NCBI RefSeq assembly: GCF_014638355.1
Contig: NZ_BMFK01000002.1
Location: 62,001-126,000 of the forward strand
Direction of reading: 5' to 3'
Origin: Priestia taiwanensis
GTDB lineage: Bacteria > Bacillota > Bacilli > Bacillales > Bacillaceae_G
Length of the DNA stretch: 64,000 nucleotides
The notes under the pieces were generated by a model, which searched no databases, had not been told where the DNA came from, and saw only the letters and a list, made by a program, of their open reading frames with translations. Of this stretch, positions 39,206-48,875 are shown piece after piece. The translations under genes were made by a program, and so were the position numbers. Position 1 is the first letter of the stretch. The number at the start of each line of letters is the position of its first letter.

Positions 39206-40306
39206 CTAATGCGTATATGCTCCGTAATTATCTTGGTCAACCGAACGATGAAGTGCTGCGTTCAATCCACCAGCAATAATATTAGCCATATCCTCAATAA
39301 AAACATCCACTTCCTTTGGTGTTACCATTAAGTTATGTCCGAGCGGTGCAAGTACTTCTTGAATTAATTTTCGTTTCTCAAAATCATCTAATGTTCCTAC
39401 AATTCCAAGAAATGTTTGACGCTTCCCTTCATCAGGTAAATCTTCCTCTGTTAATTTCTTTTTCTCTCCAAACGTCATCCCAGCAGGAATAAGCGCACGA
39501 GATGGTTTATCTCCTTCTCGCAACTCACGACCAAAATGTTTCAAAATGAAATCAATCGTATCACTCGTAATTGACACAGCATCCACTACTGTCGGTACAC
39601 CAATTGCAATAACAGGTATACCTAGCGTCTCCTTACTTAATTCCTTACGTTTATTACCAACACCAGCTCCAGGATGGATACCTGCATCAGAAATTTGAAT
39701 GGTTGTATTCACACGTTCAATTGAACGTGCTGCTAAGGCATCAATTGCAATGATAAAATCTGGCTTTGCTTTCTCAATTACACCTAAAATGATGTCACTC
39801 GTCTCGATCCCTGTAATTCCCATCACACCTGGTGAAATAGCACATACATCACGGAAACCGTCCTCCACACTTTCTGGTTGTAACTTGAACAAATGTTTTG
39901 TTACAACTAAATTCTCGACAACAGAAGGACCTAATGCATCTGGAGTCACATTCCAATTTCCAAGCCCCACAACAAGACAACTATCTTCCGCCTTAATACC
40001 GATCCCTTCTAAGAAGTGCTTAAATTCTTTCGCGAATACTTCTTCTACCTTTTCTTGCAGTTCTGTATCTTGATTACGAATTCCTTGTATTTCTAATGTT
40101 AAATAATGCCCTGCCTTCTTTCCAACAGATGGTGCTGCCTGATCTGTTATATCAACCGCCGTAATTTTAATTCCATCTACTTCACGTTCTTTCACAAGAA
40201 TGCCATCAATTGTTGTTGATTGCTTCTCTTCTTGTAACATCTCTTGTGCTTCTATCGCTAAGTCTGTTCGAATTGAATATTGGCTTAAATCTAGTTCCTC
40301 TTTCAT
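39206..40306 (-). CDS. gpr: Germination protease Gpr
   Basis: 366 residues from [15 protein letters not shown] at 40306 (RBS ATGGAGGGATC). Aspartic-type protease that degrades small acid-soluble spore proteins at germination. It is made as zymogen P46/P41 and removes an N-terminal propeptide. The conserved autocleavage sequence RTD-LAIEA is visible at ~13-20. Other conserved blocks: [36 protein letters not shown]. Divergent from rpsT, as in B. subtilis. Confidence 0.96.
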   Translation of the reverse strand: MKEELDLSQYSIRTDLAIEAQEMLQEEKQSTTIDGILVKEREVDGIKITAVDITDQAAPSVGKKAGHYLTLEIQGIRNQDTELQEKVEEVFAKEFKHFLEGIGIKAEDSCLVVGLGNWNVTPDALGPSVVENLVVTKHLFKLQPESVEDGFRDVCAISPGVMGITGIETSDIILGVIEKAKPDFIIAIDALAARSIERVNTTIQISDAGIHPGAGVGNKRKELSKETLGIPVIAIGVPTVVDAVSITSDTIDFILKHFGRELREGDKPSRALIPAGMTFGEKKKLTEEDLPDEGKRQTFLGIVGTLDDFEKRKLIQEVLAPLGHNLMVTPKEVDVFIEDMANIIAGGLNAALHRSVDQDNYGAYTH

Positions 40307-40397
40307 ACGAGATCCCTCCATAAGCGTGACATTTTTTACTTAGAATCCCCACTTCAATTAAAAACATACAAAAATAAAACAGATTGTCTAAACTCTA

Positions 40398-40426
40398 TTG
40401 CCAAATCAACTTGTATTTGTTAAAAT
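40398..40426 (+). promoter_or_regulatory. sigma-A promoter of rpsT
   Basis: TTGCCA (40398-40403), 17-base spacer, TAAAAT (40421-40426), with rpsT starting 56 bases later. Confidence 0.7.
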
Positions 40427-40440
40427 AACTCTTGTTCTTT

Positions 40441-40464
40441 GTAGATACGAGATCTCTCGTCTAC
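40441..40464 (+). promoter_or_regulatory. Hairpin in the rpsT leader
   Basis: GTAGA(TA)CGAG / CTCGTCTAC folds with an ATCT loop, a few bases before the AGGGAGGTG ribosome binding site. Candidate for translation control of bS20; no U-tract, so not a terminator. Confidence 0.45.
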
Positions 40465-40481
40465 ATTAGGGAGGTGAAAGT

Positions 40482-40739
40482 ATGCCAAATATTAAATCAG
40501 CTATCAAACGTGTAAAAACTAACGAAGCTCGCCGTGCTCGCAACATCGCTGCAAAGTCAGAGATGCGCACAGCAGTGAAGAAAGTTGAAGCATTAGTAAG
40601 CTCTAACGATATCGACAACGCTAAAGTTGCATTCGTTGCCGCTTCTTCACAACTTGACAAAGCAGCTCGTAAAGGTTTAATCCATAAGAACGTAGCTTCT
40701 CGTCAAAAAGCTCGTTTAGCAAAACAATTAAACGCGTAA
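40482..40739 (+). CDS. rpsT: 30S ribosomal protein bS20
   Basis: 85 residues, all-helical basic 16S rRNA-binding protein: [65 protein letters not shown]. Monocistronic, divergent from gpr; ends in a strong terminator. Confidence 0.98.
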   Translation: MPNIKSAIKRVKTNEARRARNIAAKSEMRTAVKKVEALVSSNDIDNAKVAFVAASSQLDKAARKGLIHKNVASRQKARLAKQLNA

Positions 40740-40775
40740 GAAAAAACAATTCCCGGGAAGTGGTTTTTCTTATTA

Positions 40776-40806
40776 AAAATCCTTCTGCCTTAGGCAGAAG
40801 GATTTT
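40776..40806. terminator. Terminator of rpsT, also usable by the convergent MFS gene
   Basis: AAAATCCTTCTGCC / GGCAGAAGGATTTT 14-bp perfect stem, TTA loop, T-run on plus and A-run on the other side. A separate TTCCCGGGAA palindrome precedes it. Confidence 0.9.
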
Positions 40807-40819
40807 TTCATTTCTTTAT

Positions 40820-42016
40820 TTAACTTGATAAGCGCTCATCTTTCTCAACAAAGATACGGTCTTTATTTTGCTTCATATAGTATAAAATACCAGCACATAC
40901 AATAAACAGAACCGAAACACCGTACATTATTTGATAACTCGTGTACATTGCTACATACCCTAATACGAGTGAACCGATTCCCACCCCTGTGTCATAAAAT
41001 GCATAAAATGTAGAAGTCGCAACACCTCTTCGATTATCCATCGCTTGTCCAACAATTAAAGTTTGTAAACAAGGAACCAATGCTCCGTACCCTAAACCAA
41101 TGATTCCACCACTCAGTAAGAACATTACAGTAGAATCCGCCACACTGAGCAATATCATCCCAATTGTATACAAGACTATACCAGGATACATAATAAAGTT
41201 CACACCTTTTGAATCAAATAAACGCCCAGCAAACGGACGAGCCACGACTAACATAATAGCATAGATAGCAAAGAAATAACTCGCATCATCTACTGAACCA
41301 ATCTCTTTCGCATAAACAGATATAAATGAAATAATACCGCTATAGGCGAACGCTAATATTCCCGTAATACATGCAATTCGGAGAGCAGACGTTTCCAATA
41401 CATCACTCCACTGAAAGCGTTTCTTTTCTTCTTGCTTTTTCATCAATTGAATATGTGGTACAGCAATTCGAGAAGATAACAAGAATGAGATTCCACTACA
41501 AATCGCACATACTATAAAGAGTATCATGCTATCATATTTCGAAATAATAAGAATTCCAACAAACGGGCCAATTACCATCGCCAAATTCATAAACATCCCA
41601 AAATAACTAATTCCTTCTCCACGCCTCTTAGCCGGGATTAAATCCGCCGCAACTGTCCCAAGAACCGTCGTGGACATCCCAAAACCAAATCCATGAAAGA
41701 AGCGCAAAATTAACAAAGCGAACAAACTATGTAGCCCAATATATAACACAGATGCAAACGCAAACAGGAGCAACGAAATAAATAATAATTTCTTTCGACC
41801 AAATTGATCTACCCATTTACCAATAAACGGACGAGAAAGAATAGAAGATAACAAAAACAATGTCGTTACAAGTCCAATCTGGCTCTCCTCCCCGTTTAAT
41901 ACATCTACTATGTAAATAGGAAGTGCCGACATTAGCATATAAAAAGCCATAAACATAAAAAAACTACTAAATGAAACACGTAAAAAATCTTTTGTCCATA
42001 TCGTTTCTTTTTTCAT
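40820..42016 (-). CDS. MFS transporter (drug-efflux-like, 12 TM)
   Basis: 398 residues, ATG at 42016 (a GTG directly before it is an alternative). Twelve hydrophobic helices. The MFS loop 2-3 motif is GKWVDQFGRKKLL (~68-80), and loop 8-9 has GRLFDSKG. A YwoG-like multidrug or metabolite exporter is the closest idea; substrate unknown. Convergent with rpsT; no regulator gene adjacent. Confidence 0.8.
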   Translation of the reverse strand: MKKETIWTKDFLRVSFSSFFMFMAFYMLMSALPIYIVDVLNGEESQIGLVTTLFLLSSILSRPFIGKWVDQFGRKKLLFISLLLFAFASVLYIGLHSLFALLILRFFHGFGFGMSTTVLGTVAADLIPAKRRGEGISYFGMFMNLAMVIGPFVGILIISKYDSMILFIVCAICSGISFLLSSRIAVPHIQLMKKQEEKKRFQWSDVLETSALRIACITGILAFAYSGIISFISVYAKEIGSVDDASYFFAIYAIMLVVARPFAGRLFDSKGVNFIMYPGIVLYTIGMILLSVADSTVMFLLSGGIIGLGYGALVPCLQTLIVGQAMDNRRGVATSTFYAFYDTGVGIGSLVLGYVAMYTSYQIMYGVSVLFIVCAGILYYMKQNKDRIFVEKDERLSS

Positions 42017-42133
42017 CACTTTTCCCCACTTTCAAACAAACACATCATATTCCTACTTCATATACTTGGTCAAGTAAAAAGAAAAAGAAGTGAAAAGAGC
42101 GAATTATATCGCCTTTCCCCTTCTTCTTTCATC

Positions 42134-43501
42134 TTATACAGCATGATATACTTCTTCTTTTATTTTTCGCTTCTGCAATAAATGCAAACGAACACTTAAG
42201 AATACCGCGCCAAACGCTAGACCAAGAATTAGGCCAACCCAGTAACCTTGTGCTCCCCAGTCTGTATAATTCGCTAATACATACCCCACTGGCAATCCAA
42301 TCACCCAGTACGAAATTAACATAATGATGAGTGGGAGATTTACATCCTTGTATCCACGGAGGATTCCTTGAATTGGTGCCGCAACAGCATCTGATACTTG
42401 GAACAAAATTGCGTACAGTAAGAAGATCATTGCCAATTCCTGAACAGCCCATTCATTCGTATACATTCCGGCCACTTCTTCATTAAAGAAATAGAGAATA
42501 AGCGCACATAGGGCGGAGATAGCAACTGCTGTTCCAATTCCTAGCAAGCTATATTGCTTCGCATCTCGGTACCTCCCTGCCCCTACCTCATATCCGACAA
42601 CAATCGTTAACGCAAAGGAAATACTAAGTGGTGACATATACATGAGTGATGCGAAATTCATCGCCGCTTGATGTGCCGCAATTGTCGTGGTATCGAAATT
42701 ACTCATCAATAAGGTCACAATAGCAAAGATACTCGTCTCAAAAAAGATTGATAATCCAATTGGGATCCCTAACTTGAGTAACATTCCCCATGCACGCATC
42801 GATGGTTTTTCAATTGTTTGAAGCACATGAAATTGTTGAAACTTCTTCCCGCTTCGAACAAGATAAATGGAAATACCTAAAATCAGCCAATAAGTCACTG
42901 CCGAAGCAATTCCAGCTCCAACACCGCCAAGAGCCGGGAAACCCATCTTTCCAAAGATAAGCATATAATTGAGTGTTACATTAATTGGTAATGAAATTAA
43001 TGTAATAACCATCGTTACTTTTGTTTTTCCAAGCGCATCGATGAATCCTCTTACAACTGTATATGCAAATAAAGGAATAATCCCAAACGAAAGCGCTACT
43101 AAATAATCATGCGCAATACGGCGCACTTCATCTTCTAATGTCATGCCGTTTAGAATTGGATTCAAACTAAAGAAACCAATAACAATAACAACAATAGAAA
43201 TACATACGGATAAAAACAACGCTTGTATCACAACAGATGCTATTTTCTTATGCTCCTTAGCCCCCAAATGATGAGCAATCATTGGTGTTACAGCCATTAG
43301 AATACCATTTAATCCAGTACTAACTGGTAGCCAAATACTGCCCCCTACTGCTACTCCTGCCAAATCTTCAGGACTAGCTTGTCCTGACATCACCGTATCA
43401 AAAAACACCATTGAGAATAGGGCAATTTGTGTAATTAAAATAGGAAGCAACAAACTAAAAAATCGCTTTACCTTTGTTGAAAAACTTGTTGTTTGAATCA
43501 A
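42134..43501 (-). CDS. MATE family multidrug/Na+ antiporter (NorM-like)
   Basis: 455 residues, TTG start at 43501 with AAGGAGG 7 bases upstream. Twelve helices in two MATE repeats: [17 protein letters not shown] (~21-37) and [18 protein letters not shown] in the second half. Lies 15 bases after holA on the same strand, so likely co-transcribed. Substrate unknown. Confidence 0.85.
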   Translation of the reverse strand: MIQTTSFSTKVKRFFSLLLPILITQIALFSMVFFDTVMSGQASPEDLAGVAVGGSIWLPVSTGLNGILMAVTPMIAHHLGAKEHKKIASVVIQALFLSVCISIVVIVIGFFSLNPILNGMTLEDEVRRIAHDYLVALSFGIIPLFAYTVVRGFIDALGKTKVTMVITLISLPINVTLNYMLIFGKMGFPALGGVGAGIASAVTYWLILGISIYLVRSGKKFQQFHVLQTIEKPSMRAWGMLLKLGIPIGLSIFFETSIFAIVTLLMSNFDTTTIAAHQAAMNFASLMYMSPLSISFALTIVVGYEVGAGRYRDAKQYSLLGIGTAVAISALCALILYFFNEEVAGMYTNEWAVQELAMIFLLYAILFQVSDAVAAPIQGILRGYKDVNLPLIIMLISYWVIGLPVGYVLANYTDWGAQGYWVGLILGLAFGAVFLSVRLHLLQKRKIKEEVYHAV

Positions 43502-43516
43502 GTAAAGCCCTCCTTC

Positions 43517-44527
43517 CTATCGTTTCCTGCCACGTTTCATAATGAAGAACTCGAGCACTAGTTTCTTCTCTAACTTTCCAGTCTTCATCATATAGTCTGC
43601 TTCTGCTAATTCATCCATAACCGTGTATAATTCTTCAAATGAGAACATATTAATTTGCTTCATCGCTAACTTTACACGAAATGGATGAACACCAACATGA
43701 CTCGCTATTTGATTTTGGCCATATCCTCTACGCATATATTCTTTAACTTGATATAACAAACGAAACTGGGATGCTAATAATCCAAGTATTTTAATTGGTT
43801 CCTCTTGTTTATGTAACAATTCATACATAATCCCTAAAGCTTGTGGAATATTTCGCTCAACGACACGCTCTACTAACATAAAAACATTTTGCTCTACTGA
43901 TTTTGGTACTAAATTGTAGACAATGTCTCTCGTAATAGTACTATCTACACCAACGAATGTCGTTAACTTATCAATTTCATTTGCTAATATCATGATATTC
44001 ATGCCGACTAGCTCTACTAACGCCTCTGCTGCTGAAGCTTCTATATGACTTCCATTGCTTTCGACACGCTGTCTAATCCACTCTTTCGCACGGTCTATTG
44101 TGAACGACTGTGATTCAATAACTGTCGCATGCTTCTTTAGTGCTTTTGTTATTTTTTTACGCTCGTCTAACTTCTCATACGGCGCAACAAGTACAAAAAT
44201 AGTAAACGGAGACGGTGATTCTAAATACGCTTCTAACGCTTTCATATTTTGCTCTATCTTTGCTTTTTGCGCAGTCAAAAATAACGGACGTTTTACAATC
44301 ACGACTTTTCGCTCACCGAAGAAAGGAAGTGTTGTCGCATCTTCTAACGCTTCTTCTATATAAGACTCCTCTAAATCATACGTTGATACATTAAATTCAA
44401 TATCACTTTCCTCTACAGCATGGTTGATAATTAAATCTAACGTTTCATCCATAAAAAATGACTCCACTCCATATAACAAATACATAGGAGTGAAGTTTCC
44501 TTTTTTAATATCATTATGTACACTCAT
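43517..44527 (-). CDS. holA: DNA polymerase III delta subunit HolA
   Basis: 336 residues. Clamp-loader wrench subunit that opens the beta clamp. Family pattern: YLLYGVESFFMDETLDLI at the start, AAA+-like domains I and II without a working P-loop, then the helical collar (EPIKILGLLASQFRLLYQVKEY). RBS AGGAGAAAAAAG. In B. subtilis yqeN(holA) follows yqzM and comEC as here. Confidence 0.93.
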   Translation of the reverse strand: MSVHNDIKKGNFTPMYLLYGVESFFMDETLDLIINHAVEESDIEFNVSTYDLEESYIEEALEDATTLPFFGERKVVIVKRPLFLTAQKAKIEQNMKALEAYLESPSPFTIFVLVAPYEKLDERKKITKALKKHATVIESQSFTIDRAKEWIRQRVESNGSHIEASAAEALVELVGMNIMILANEIDKLTTFVGVDSTITRDIVYNLVPKSVEQNVFMLVERVVERNIPQALGIMYELLHKQEEPIKILGLLASQFRLLYQVKEYMRRGYGQNQIASHVGVHPFRVKLAMKQINMFSFEELYTVMDELAEADYMMKTGKLEKKLVLEFFIMKRGRKR

Positions 44528-44834
44528 CTTTTTTCTCCTAGCTTCAATCTACTCTTTATAGTAATAGGTAATGTCCACTTGCGCAAGTAGCAGTAGGGAT
44601 AGGAAGCCTCTCTCCCTATCCCTATTATATAATAAACGTTTATAAATAAGTCTTCCCAGCTCACTTATAAACGGAACTAACCGATTCGTTTATTATTTAA
44701 TCTGCCGCTAAAGTACATTTGCACTCTAACATATAAAAAAGAACCTACAACTACTTCATTTTGTTCAAATACCGAATTGTAGATTTTTTTTGTCAATTGG
44801 ATTATACTTATTCTGAGAAATGGGAGGGATAACC
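44528..44834. other. 307-base gap between holA and yqzM with nested inverted repeats
   Basis: No coding sequence. It holds a hairpin TAGGGATAGG / CCCTATCCCTA (44594-44624), a larger dyad ATAATAAACG / CGTTTATTAT (44629-44638 with 44687-44696) with TTTATAAATAAG / CTTATAAA inside, and a small terminator-like CTACAA / TTGTAG followed by T8 (~44752-44790). The 16 bases at 44630-44645 match the deoC palindrome except at one position. Divergent promoters for holA and yqzM must lie here. Confidence 0.6.
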
Positions 44835-44969
44835 ATGAATGAATTTGAAAAAAGCGTTCAATGTCAACGAAATGACGCAGTTGATGCAGGGGTAGGATTC
44901 GTTGTTTCGTTTGGATTCTTCGCTACAATTTTTATTATGGGTACTGTGATCAAATTAATTGGAAGCTAA
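44835..44969 (+). CDS. yqzM: YqzM family small membrane protein
   Basis: 44 residues, ATG at 44835 after TGGGAGGGAT. The C-terminal half is a membrane helix (GVGFVVSFGFFATIFIMGTVIKLI); the N-terminus is polar (MNEFEKSVQCQRNDAVDAG). Homologous by size and position to B. subtilis yqzM between holA and comEC. Function unknown. Confidence 0.85.
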   Translation: MNEFEKSVQCQRNDAVDAGVGFVVSFGFFATIFIMGTVIKLIGS

Positions 44970-44970
44970 G

Positions 44971-44992
44971 AAGACTGCGAATACGCAGTCTT
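44971..44992. terminator. Bidirectional terminator between yqzM and comEC
   Basis: AAGACTGCG / CGCAGTCTT, 4-base loop, T-rich tail on the plus strand; the comEC stop (44992) touches the stem. Confidence 0.75.
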
Positions 44993-47298
44993 TATTCTTT
45001 GTTAGCATCATATGGTATTTGTGTAAAAAAGGTTCCTCTATTTTCTACAAAAGAGTATGTCACCATGCCGTGTTTATCTGTTCGAAAGATCGTGATATCT
45101 CTCTGCTGCAATCGTTCTATTACTTCACGATGAGGATGCTGATAACGATTCCTTTCTCCAGCAGAAATAACCACAATCTTTGGGTTAATTTGTTCTACTA
45201 ACTGCTCTGTAGTCGATGTTTTACTACCGTGATGTCCTGCCTTCAAGACATCTACTTGAAGTTTCTGATAATTCTTCACTAACATTCTCTCTCCTTCTTC
45301 TTCTAAATCTCCCGTGAACAACCACCGATATTCTCCCAACACTGCATACAAAACAATAGAACGTTCATTTTCCTCTTTTTCAATGCCAGTTGGCGCTAAT
45401 ACATAAAACATGTAAGGCTCTTCTCCAAACGTATCGCCTTTTTGCACCGTAGTAACAGGAATACCTCTACTCTTTGCAAGCGCTATAACATCTTCTTCTA
45501 ATTTAGGATGCTTCACCTTCATGCCAACAACTATCTCCTTTACTTTGATCCCTTTTATAACTTCATCAACGGCACCAATGTGATCCGTATCTCCATGCGT
45601 CAAAATTAATTTATCAATCTGTTTAATACCTCTTGATTTCAAATAAGGTAGCACCGTGTCACTACCAACATCATAAGACTTCCTTTTCTGTTGCCATCCT
45701 TCTTTCTCGAGTTCAATTGTTCCACCAGTATCAATAACATATACTTGTTGTTGCTTTGGCAACTCAATAACAATACAATCTCCTTGGCCAACATCTACAA
45801 ATGTCACACGAAGCTCAGACTGAAGCGGAATGTATTGAACAAAGAGGAGAAGCGTCATCGCACAAAAGGAAAATTGCCGTAATGTACGTTTCTGCCGCTC
45901 CATTGAAATAAAGAACGCAATGACACTAACGTATAAAAGCATCATCCACCATAACGCTGGCTTTCCAAAAGTCAAGCGAGCAAACGGAAGCGACGAACAT
46001 ATTTCCAATATAGAATTGGAGACACGAATAAAAAATGCTAACAATAAAACAAATAAATCACCGAGTGGCGGGAGAAGAAAAGAAGTAAGAAGGGAGAAAA
46101 CACATAACGGCAACAACATGAACGAGAAAAACGGCACAAAGAATAGATTTAGAATAATGCTATATGGAGAAAATTCATAAAAGTAATATAAGGTAATGGG
46201 AAGTGCTACACATTGAGAAACAATTGTCATACAAAGAAGGCTTTGAAGCGGAGAAAGTCCACGAGATAGAACAAAATGAGCAGACAAGATAAGTCCAGCA
46301 CTCACCGTAAAAGATAATAAAAATCCAACATCCACTAGATAATACGGATTATAAAAAAGCATTACAATACAGGTACTAGCTAATAAATCAAGCGCAATCT
46401 CTTTCTTCTTTGCAACAATTGTTACTAACACAAGCATACCTGTTATTGATGCGCGCACAACAGACGGTGATGCCCCTGCCATAAACATATAAAGCGGTAA
46501 AATACAAAATAACAAAAAGGTTGCTGTCTCACGCGTTACTCCAACTCGTAGGAGAAGCCAGTAGCAAACAAGCATAATAAGCGTAATGTGCGAACCAGAA
46601 ATAGCTAATAAATGGACAAGTCCTAACACTTCATACCATTCTTCTACATTCTCTTCCAACTCTTGTCGCTCTCCAAATATTAATGCTTGTACAAAACCAA
46701 TTGTTTCAAGAGGAAAGTGTTCTCGCACATACTGTAAGTATTGCTGACGATATTTAGATAAAAAACTAGTAATGGAATTCTCTCCCGGTTGATAACTCAA
46801 TGATGTCGCATGTAACATATAGTGAATACGTTGGTGATACAAATACTGCCTGTAATCAAATGCATGTTCATTTCTAACAACTGGTGGTTCCTTCAATTCA
46901 CCAGAAACAAGAACACGTATTCCTTTATGCAAAAAGGTTAACCGCTCTTTCTCTTCCTCTGTTTTTATTTTATAGACAAGCCGCACTTTCTCATCCTGTA
47001 TTCGATAATCAAAGTGAAGCCTATCTCCATTAACTACCGGATCAGACACAATCTCACCTTGAAACTGTGTCGAATCAGTGGAAAGAAATGATTTATTCTC
47101 CTCTTCTATATAGTGAACGTACAAACAAAAGCTAAAAAAGCTAATGAGGCAAAAAACAAAGATACGGCGCGGATGACGAAGAAAACTATATATGAAATAA
47201 AAAATAGATAGAACAATCATATAAATGGAGTATTGAACGAATGATGTCATAGTCCCAAGTACAGCAGCCAATGCAACGTAACATACATAACCCCTCAA
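44992..47298 (-). CDS. comEC: Competence DNA channel protein ComEC
   Basis: 768 residues, TTG start at 47298 after AGGTGTTTCC. N-terminal helices and OB-fold region (~60-150), the Competence domain with about ten membrane helices (~190-480, including FGERQELEENVEEWYEVLGLVHLLAISGSH in shortened form GLVHLLAISGSH), and a C-terminal metallo-beta-lactamase domain (LTHGDTDHIGAV, KAGHHGSKTST). Forms the inner-membrane DNA uptake channel; the beta-lactamase-like part may be a nuclease. Confidence 0.95.
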   Translation of the reverse strand: MRGYVCYVALAAVLGTMTSFVQYSIYMIVLSIFYFIYSFLRHPRRIFVFCLISFFSFCLYVHYIEEENKSFLSTDSTQFQGEIVSDPVVNGDRLHFDYRIQDEKVRLVYKIKTEEEKERLTFLHKGIRVLVSGELKEPPVVRNEHAFDYRQYLYHQRIHYMLHATSLSYQPGENSITSFLSKYRQQYLQYVREHFPLETIGFVQALIFGERQELEENVEEWYEVLGLVHLLAISGSHITLIMLVCYWLLLRVGVTRETATFLLFCILPLYMFMAGASPSVVRASITGMLVLVTIVAKKKEIALDLLASTCIVMLFYNPYYLVDVGFLLSFTVSAGLILSAHFVLSRGLSPLQSLLCMTIVSQCVALPITLYYFYEFSPYSIILNLFFVPFFSFMLLPLCVFSLLTSFLLPPLGDLFVLLLAFFIRVSNSILEICSSLPFARLTFGKPALWWMMLLYVSVIAFFISMERQKRTLRQFSFCAMTLLLFVQYIPLQSELRVTFVDVGQGDCIVIELPKQQQVYVIDTGGTIELEKEGWQQKRKSYDVGSDTVLPYLKSRGIKQIDKLILTHGDTDHIGAVDEVIKGIKVKEIVVGMKVKHPKLEEDVIALAKSRGIPVTTVQKGDTFGEEPYMFYVLAPTGIEKEENERSIVLYAVLGEYRWLFTGDLEEEGERMLVKNYQKLQVDVLKAGHHGSKTSTTEQLVEQINPKIVVISAGERNRYQHPHREVIERLQQRDITIFRTDKHGMVTYSFVENRGTFFTQIPYDANKE

Positions 47299-47598
47299 GG
47301 AAACACCTACCTAACAAAAGTACTTTTATTCCCTTAATTCAGATTTCAAACCCTAGACAAGACATTTGAAGAGTAGACCGAGATGCCGATAGAGGAAATT
47401 TTAAAATGAAGGAAGTTTGAGGAAAAACACAGAAAACAGTAACTCCTATTTCATTCATAATTATTTAGAAATCACCGATAGCTACACATATACAATAAGC
47501 TTCTTTTGTTCACGAAGGAAATAATTTACCTATTTTGAAAACGCATGAAATGACTCATGCGTTTTCTTTTATATAATCCCAGTATTCAAATCTTTTCA
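47299..47598. other. 300-base non-coding gap between comEB and comEC
   Basis: In B. subtilis comEA-comEB-comEC are tightly packed. Here comEC is separated. The gap is AT-rich without an ORF that has an RBS, and holds one hairpin at 47537-47566. It probably contains a separate comEC promoter, which I could not define. Confidence 0.5.
47537..47566. terminator. Hairpin downstream of comEB
   Basis: GAAAACGCATGA / TCATGCGTTTTC 12-bp perfect stem, 6-base loop. T-run is best on the plus strand; on the minus strand only the stem's own T's follow, so strength is uncertain. Confidence 0.6.
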
Positions 47599-48021
47599 TT
47601 AATCAATGGACAAATGAAGAATTTCGATATCTTTTAAGAAATGTTTATTCCATTGATTAGGATACCCGTTAGCGAAAACAATTCGTTTTACACCTGCCTG
47701 TGCTAATGTTTTTGCACATTTTTCGCACGGTTCATGTGTGATATATGCGATTGCATCTTTTAAACTTTCTCTCTCCGCGTGCAACACGGCATTTTCTTCC
47801 GCATGCAGCGTACGAATACATCTACCATTTTGATCGATTAAACAACCAACATCTTCACAGTGGTCATGTCCATGAATAGAGCCATTATATCCTGTTGAAA
47901 CAATATGCCTATTTTTCACGATGACACACCCCACATGTAATCGCGGACAAGTTGAACGTGATGCTACAACTTCTGCAATTTCTAAAAAATAATGATCCCA
48001 GCTCTTCCTCATCTTATCCAT
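47599..48021 (-). CDS. comEB: ComE operon protein 2, dCMP deaminase family
   Basis: 140 residues. Zinc deaminase: H73-A-E75 and P98-C99-E-K-C102 motif, plus an extra structural zinc set (C25, H50-H54 region, C55, C60). Probable dCMP deaminase giving dUMP. RBS GGGAGGAAA. Between comEA and comEC as in B. subtilis, although both gaps are longer here. Confidence 0.93.
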   Translation of the reverse strand: MDKMRKSWDHYFLEIAEVVASRSTCPRLHVGCVIVKNRHIVSTGYNGSIHGHDHCEDVGCLIDQNGRCIRTLHAEENAVLHAERESLKDAIAYITHEPCEKCAKTLAQAGVKRIVFANGYPNQWNKHFLKDIEILHLSID

Positions 48022-48173
48022 TTTCCTCCCTATATTTCTTCAATCGATAATATATTGTGTATGGTATGAGTAACATAAATTACACATACGTAATGGGTAT
48101 TTGTGCTCCCATTCTCCCTCTAGTGTACAAACTCCCCCTCTTTCCCGTCAATCTCACCTTTCTCACATCATCA

Positions 48174-48779
48174 TTATAGTTTAATTTTATCTTTCATCTT
48201 TTCTAACGTCTTTTCTCCAATTCCGCTAATTTCAAGTAAATCTTCAATTTTCTTAAAGGGGCCGTTTTCTTCACGATAGTTAATAATTGTTTCTGCTCTT
48301 GTTGGGCCAATACCAGGTATTTGTTGTAGTTCCTCACTTGTTGCTTTATTAATAGAAATTTTGCTATCCTTTGTTTCACCACCATTTTGTACAGTACTCT
48401 GTTCTTCACCTATCACCGGAACATAGACAACCATTTCGTCTTGCAGTGTTGCCGCCAAATTCACTCCATTTGAATCTGCATGATCTGCAAATCCACCAGC
48501 TGCTGCAATCGCATCCTTTATACGTGTACCTTGTCTAAGTTCATATACACCACTTTTCACAACTGCTCCTTTCACATCAACAAGGAATACTTTCTGGGCG
48601 TCATTCTCTTCTTCCTGTTGCTTAGATGGAAATCCTTCTTGTATTTCTTCGTGGGCTACTGCTGCCACGTTATCCTTTAATCCTTCTTGATTTGGATTAC
48701 TATAATAATAAATACTGATACCGATGATTACAGTACCTAAAAGCACAATATACTTATACTTTAACCACATCTCATACAT
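48174..48779 (-). CDS. comEA: Competence DNA receptor ComEA
   Basis: 201 residues. One membrane anchor (~9-27), a linker, a SLBB domain (VDVKGAVVKSGVYEL... ~68-125) and two helix-hairpin-helix units at the C-terminus (LQQIPGIGPTRAETIINYR and LLEISGIGEKTLEKMK). Binds double-stranded DNA outside the membrane for uptake. RBS AAGAGGTG. Divergent from comER. Confidence 0.95.
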   Translation of the reverse strand: MYEMWLKYKYIVLLGTVIIGISIYYYSNPNQEGLKDNVAAVAHEEIQEGFPSKQQEEENDAQKVFLVDVKGAVVKSGVYELRQGTRIKDAIAAAGGFADHADSNGVNLAATLQDEMVVYVPVIGEEQSTVQNGGETKDSKISINKATSEELQQIPGIGPTRAETIINYREENGPFKKIEDLLEISGIGEKTLEKMKDKIKL

Positions 48780-48875
48780 GCACGTTCACCTCTTATCTTG
48801 TTTCAATACTCATAATTACGAAAAAATAGTCATAACCTTTAGAAGAAGGATGTTTTGAAAGAGAGGGGACACATA

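Noticed and set aside
42129..42452. Minus-strand 107-codon frame at the end of the MATE gene
   Set aside because: It overlaps the MATE reading frame out of phase and has no RBS; the MATE gene reads cleanly through.
48780..48875. ComK box between comEA and comER
   Set aside because: I looked for AAAA-N5-TTTT pairs and saw none convincing.
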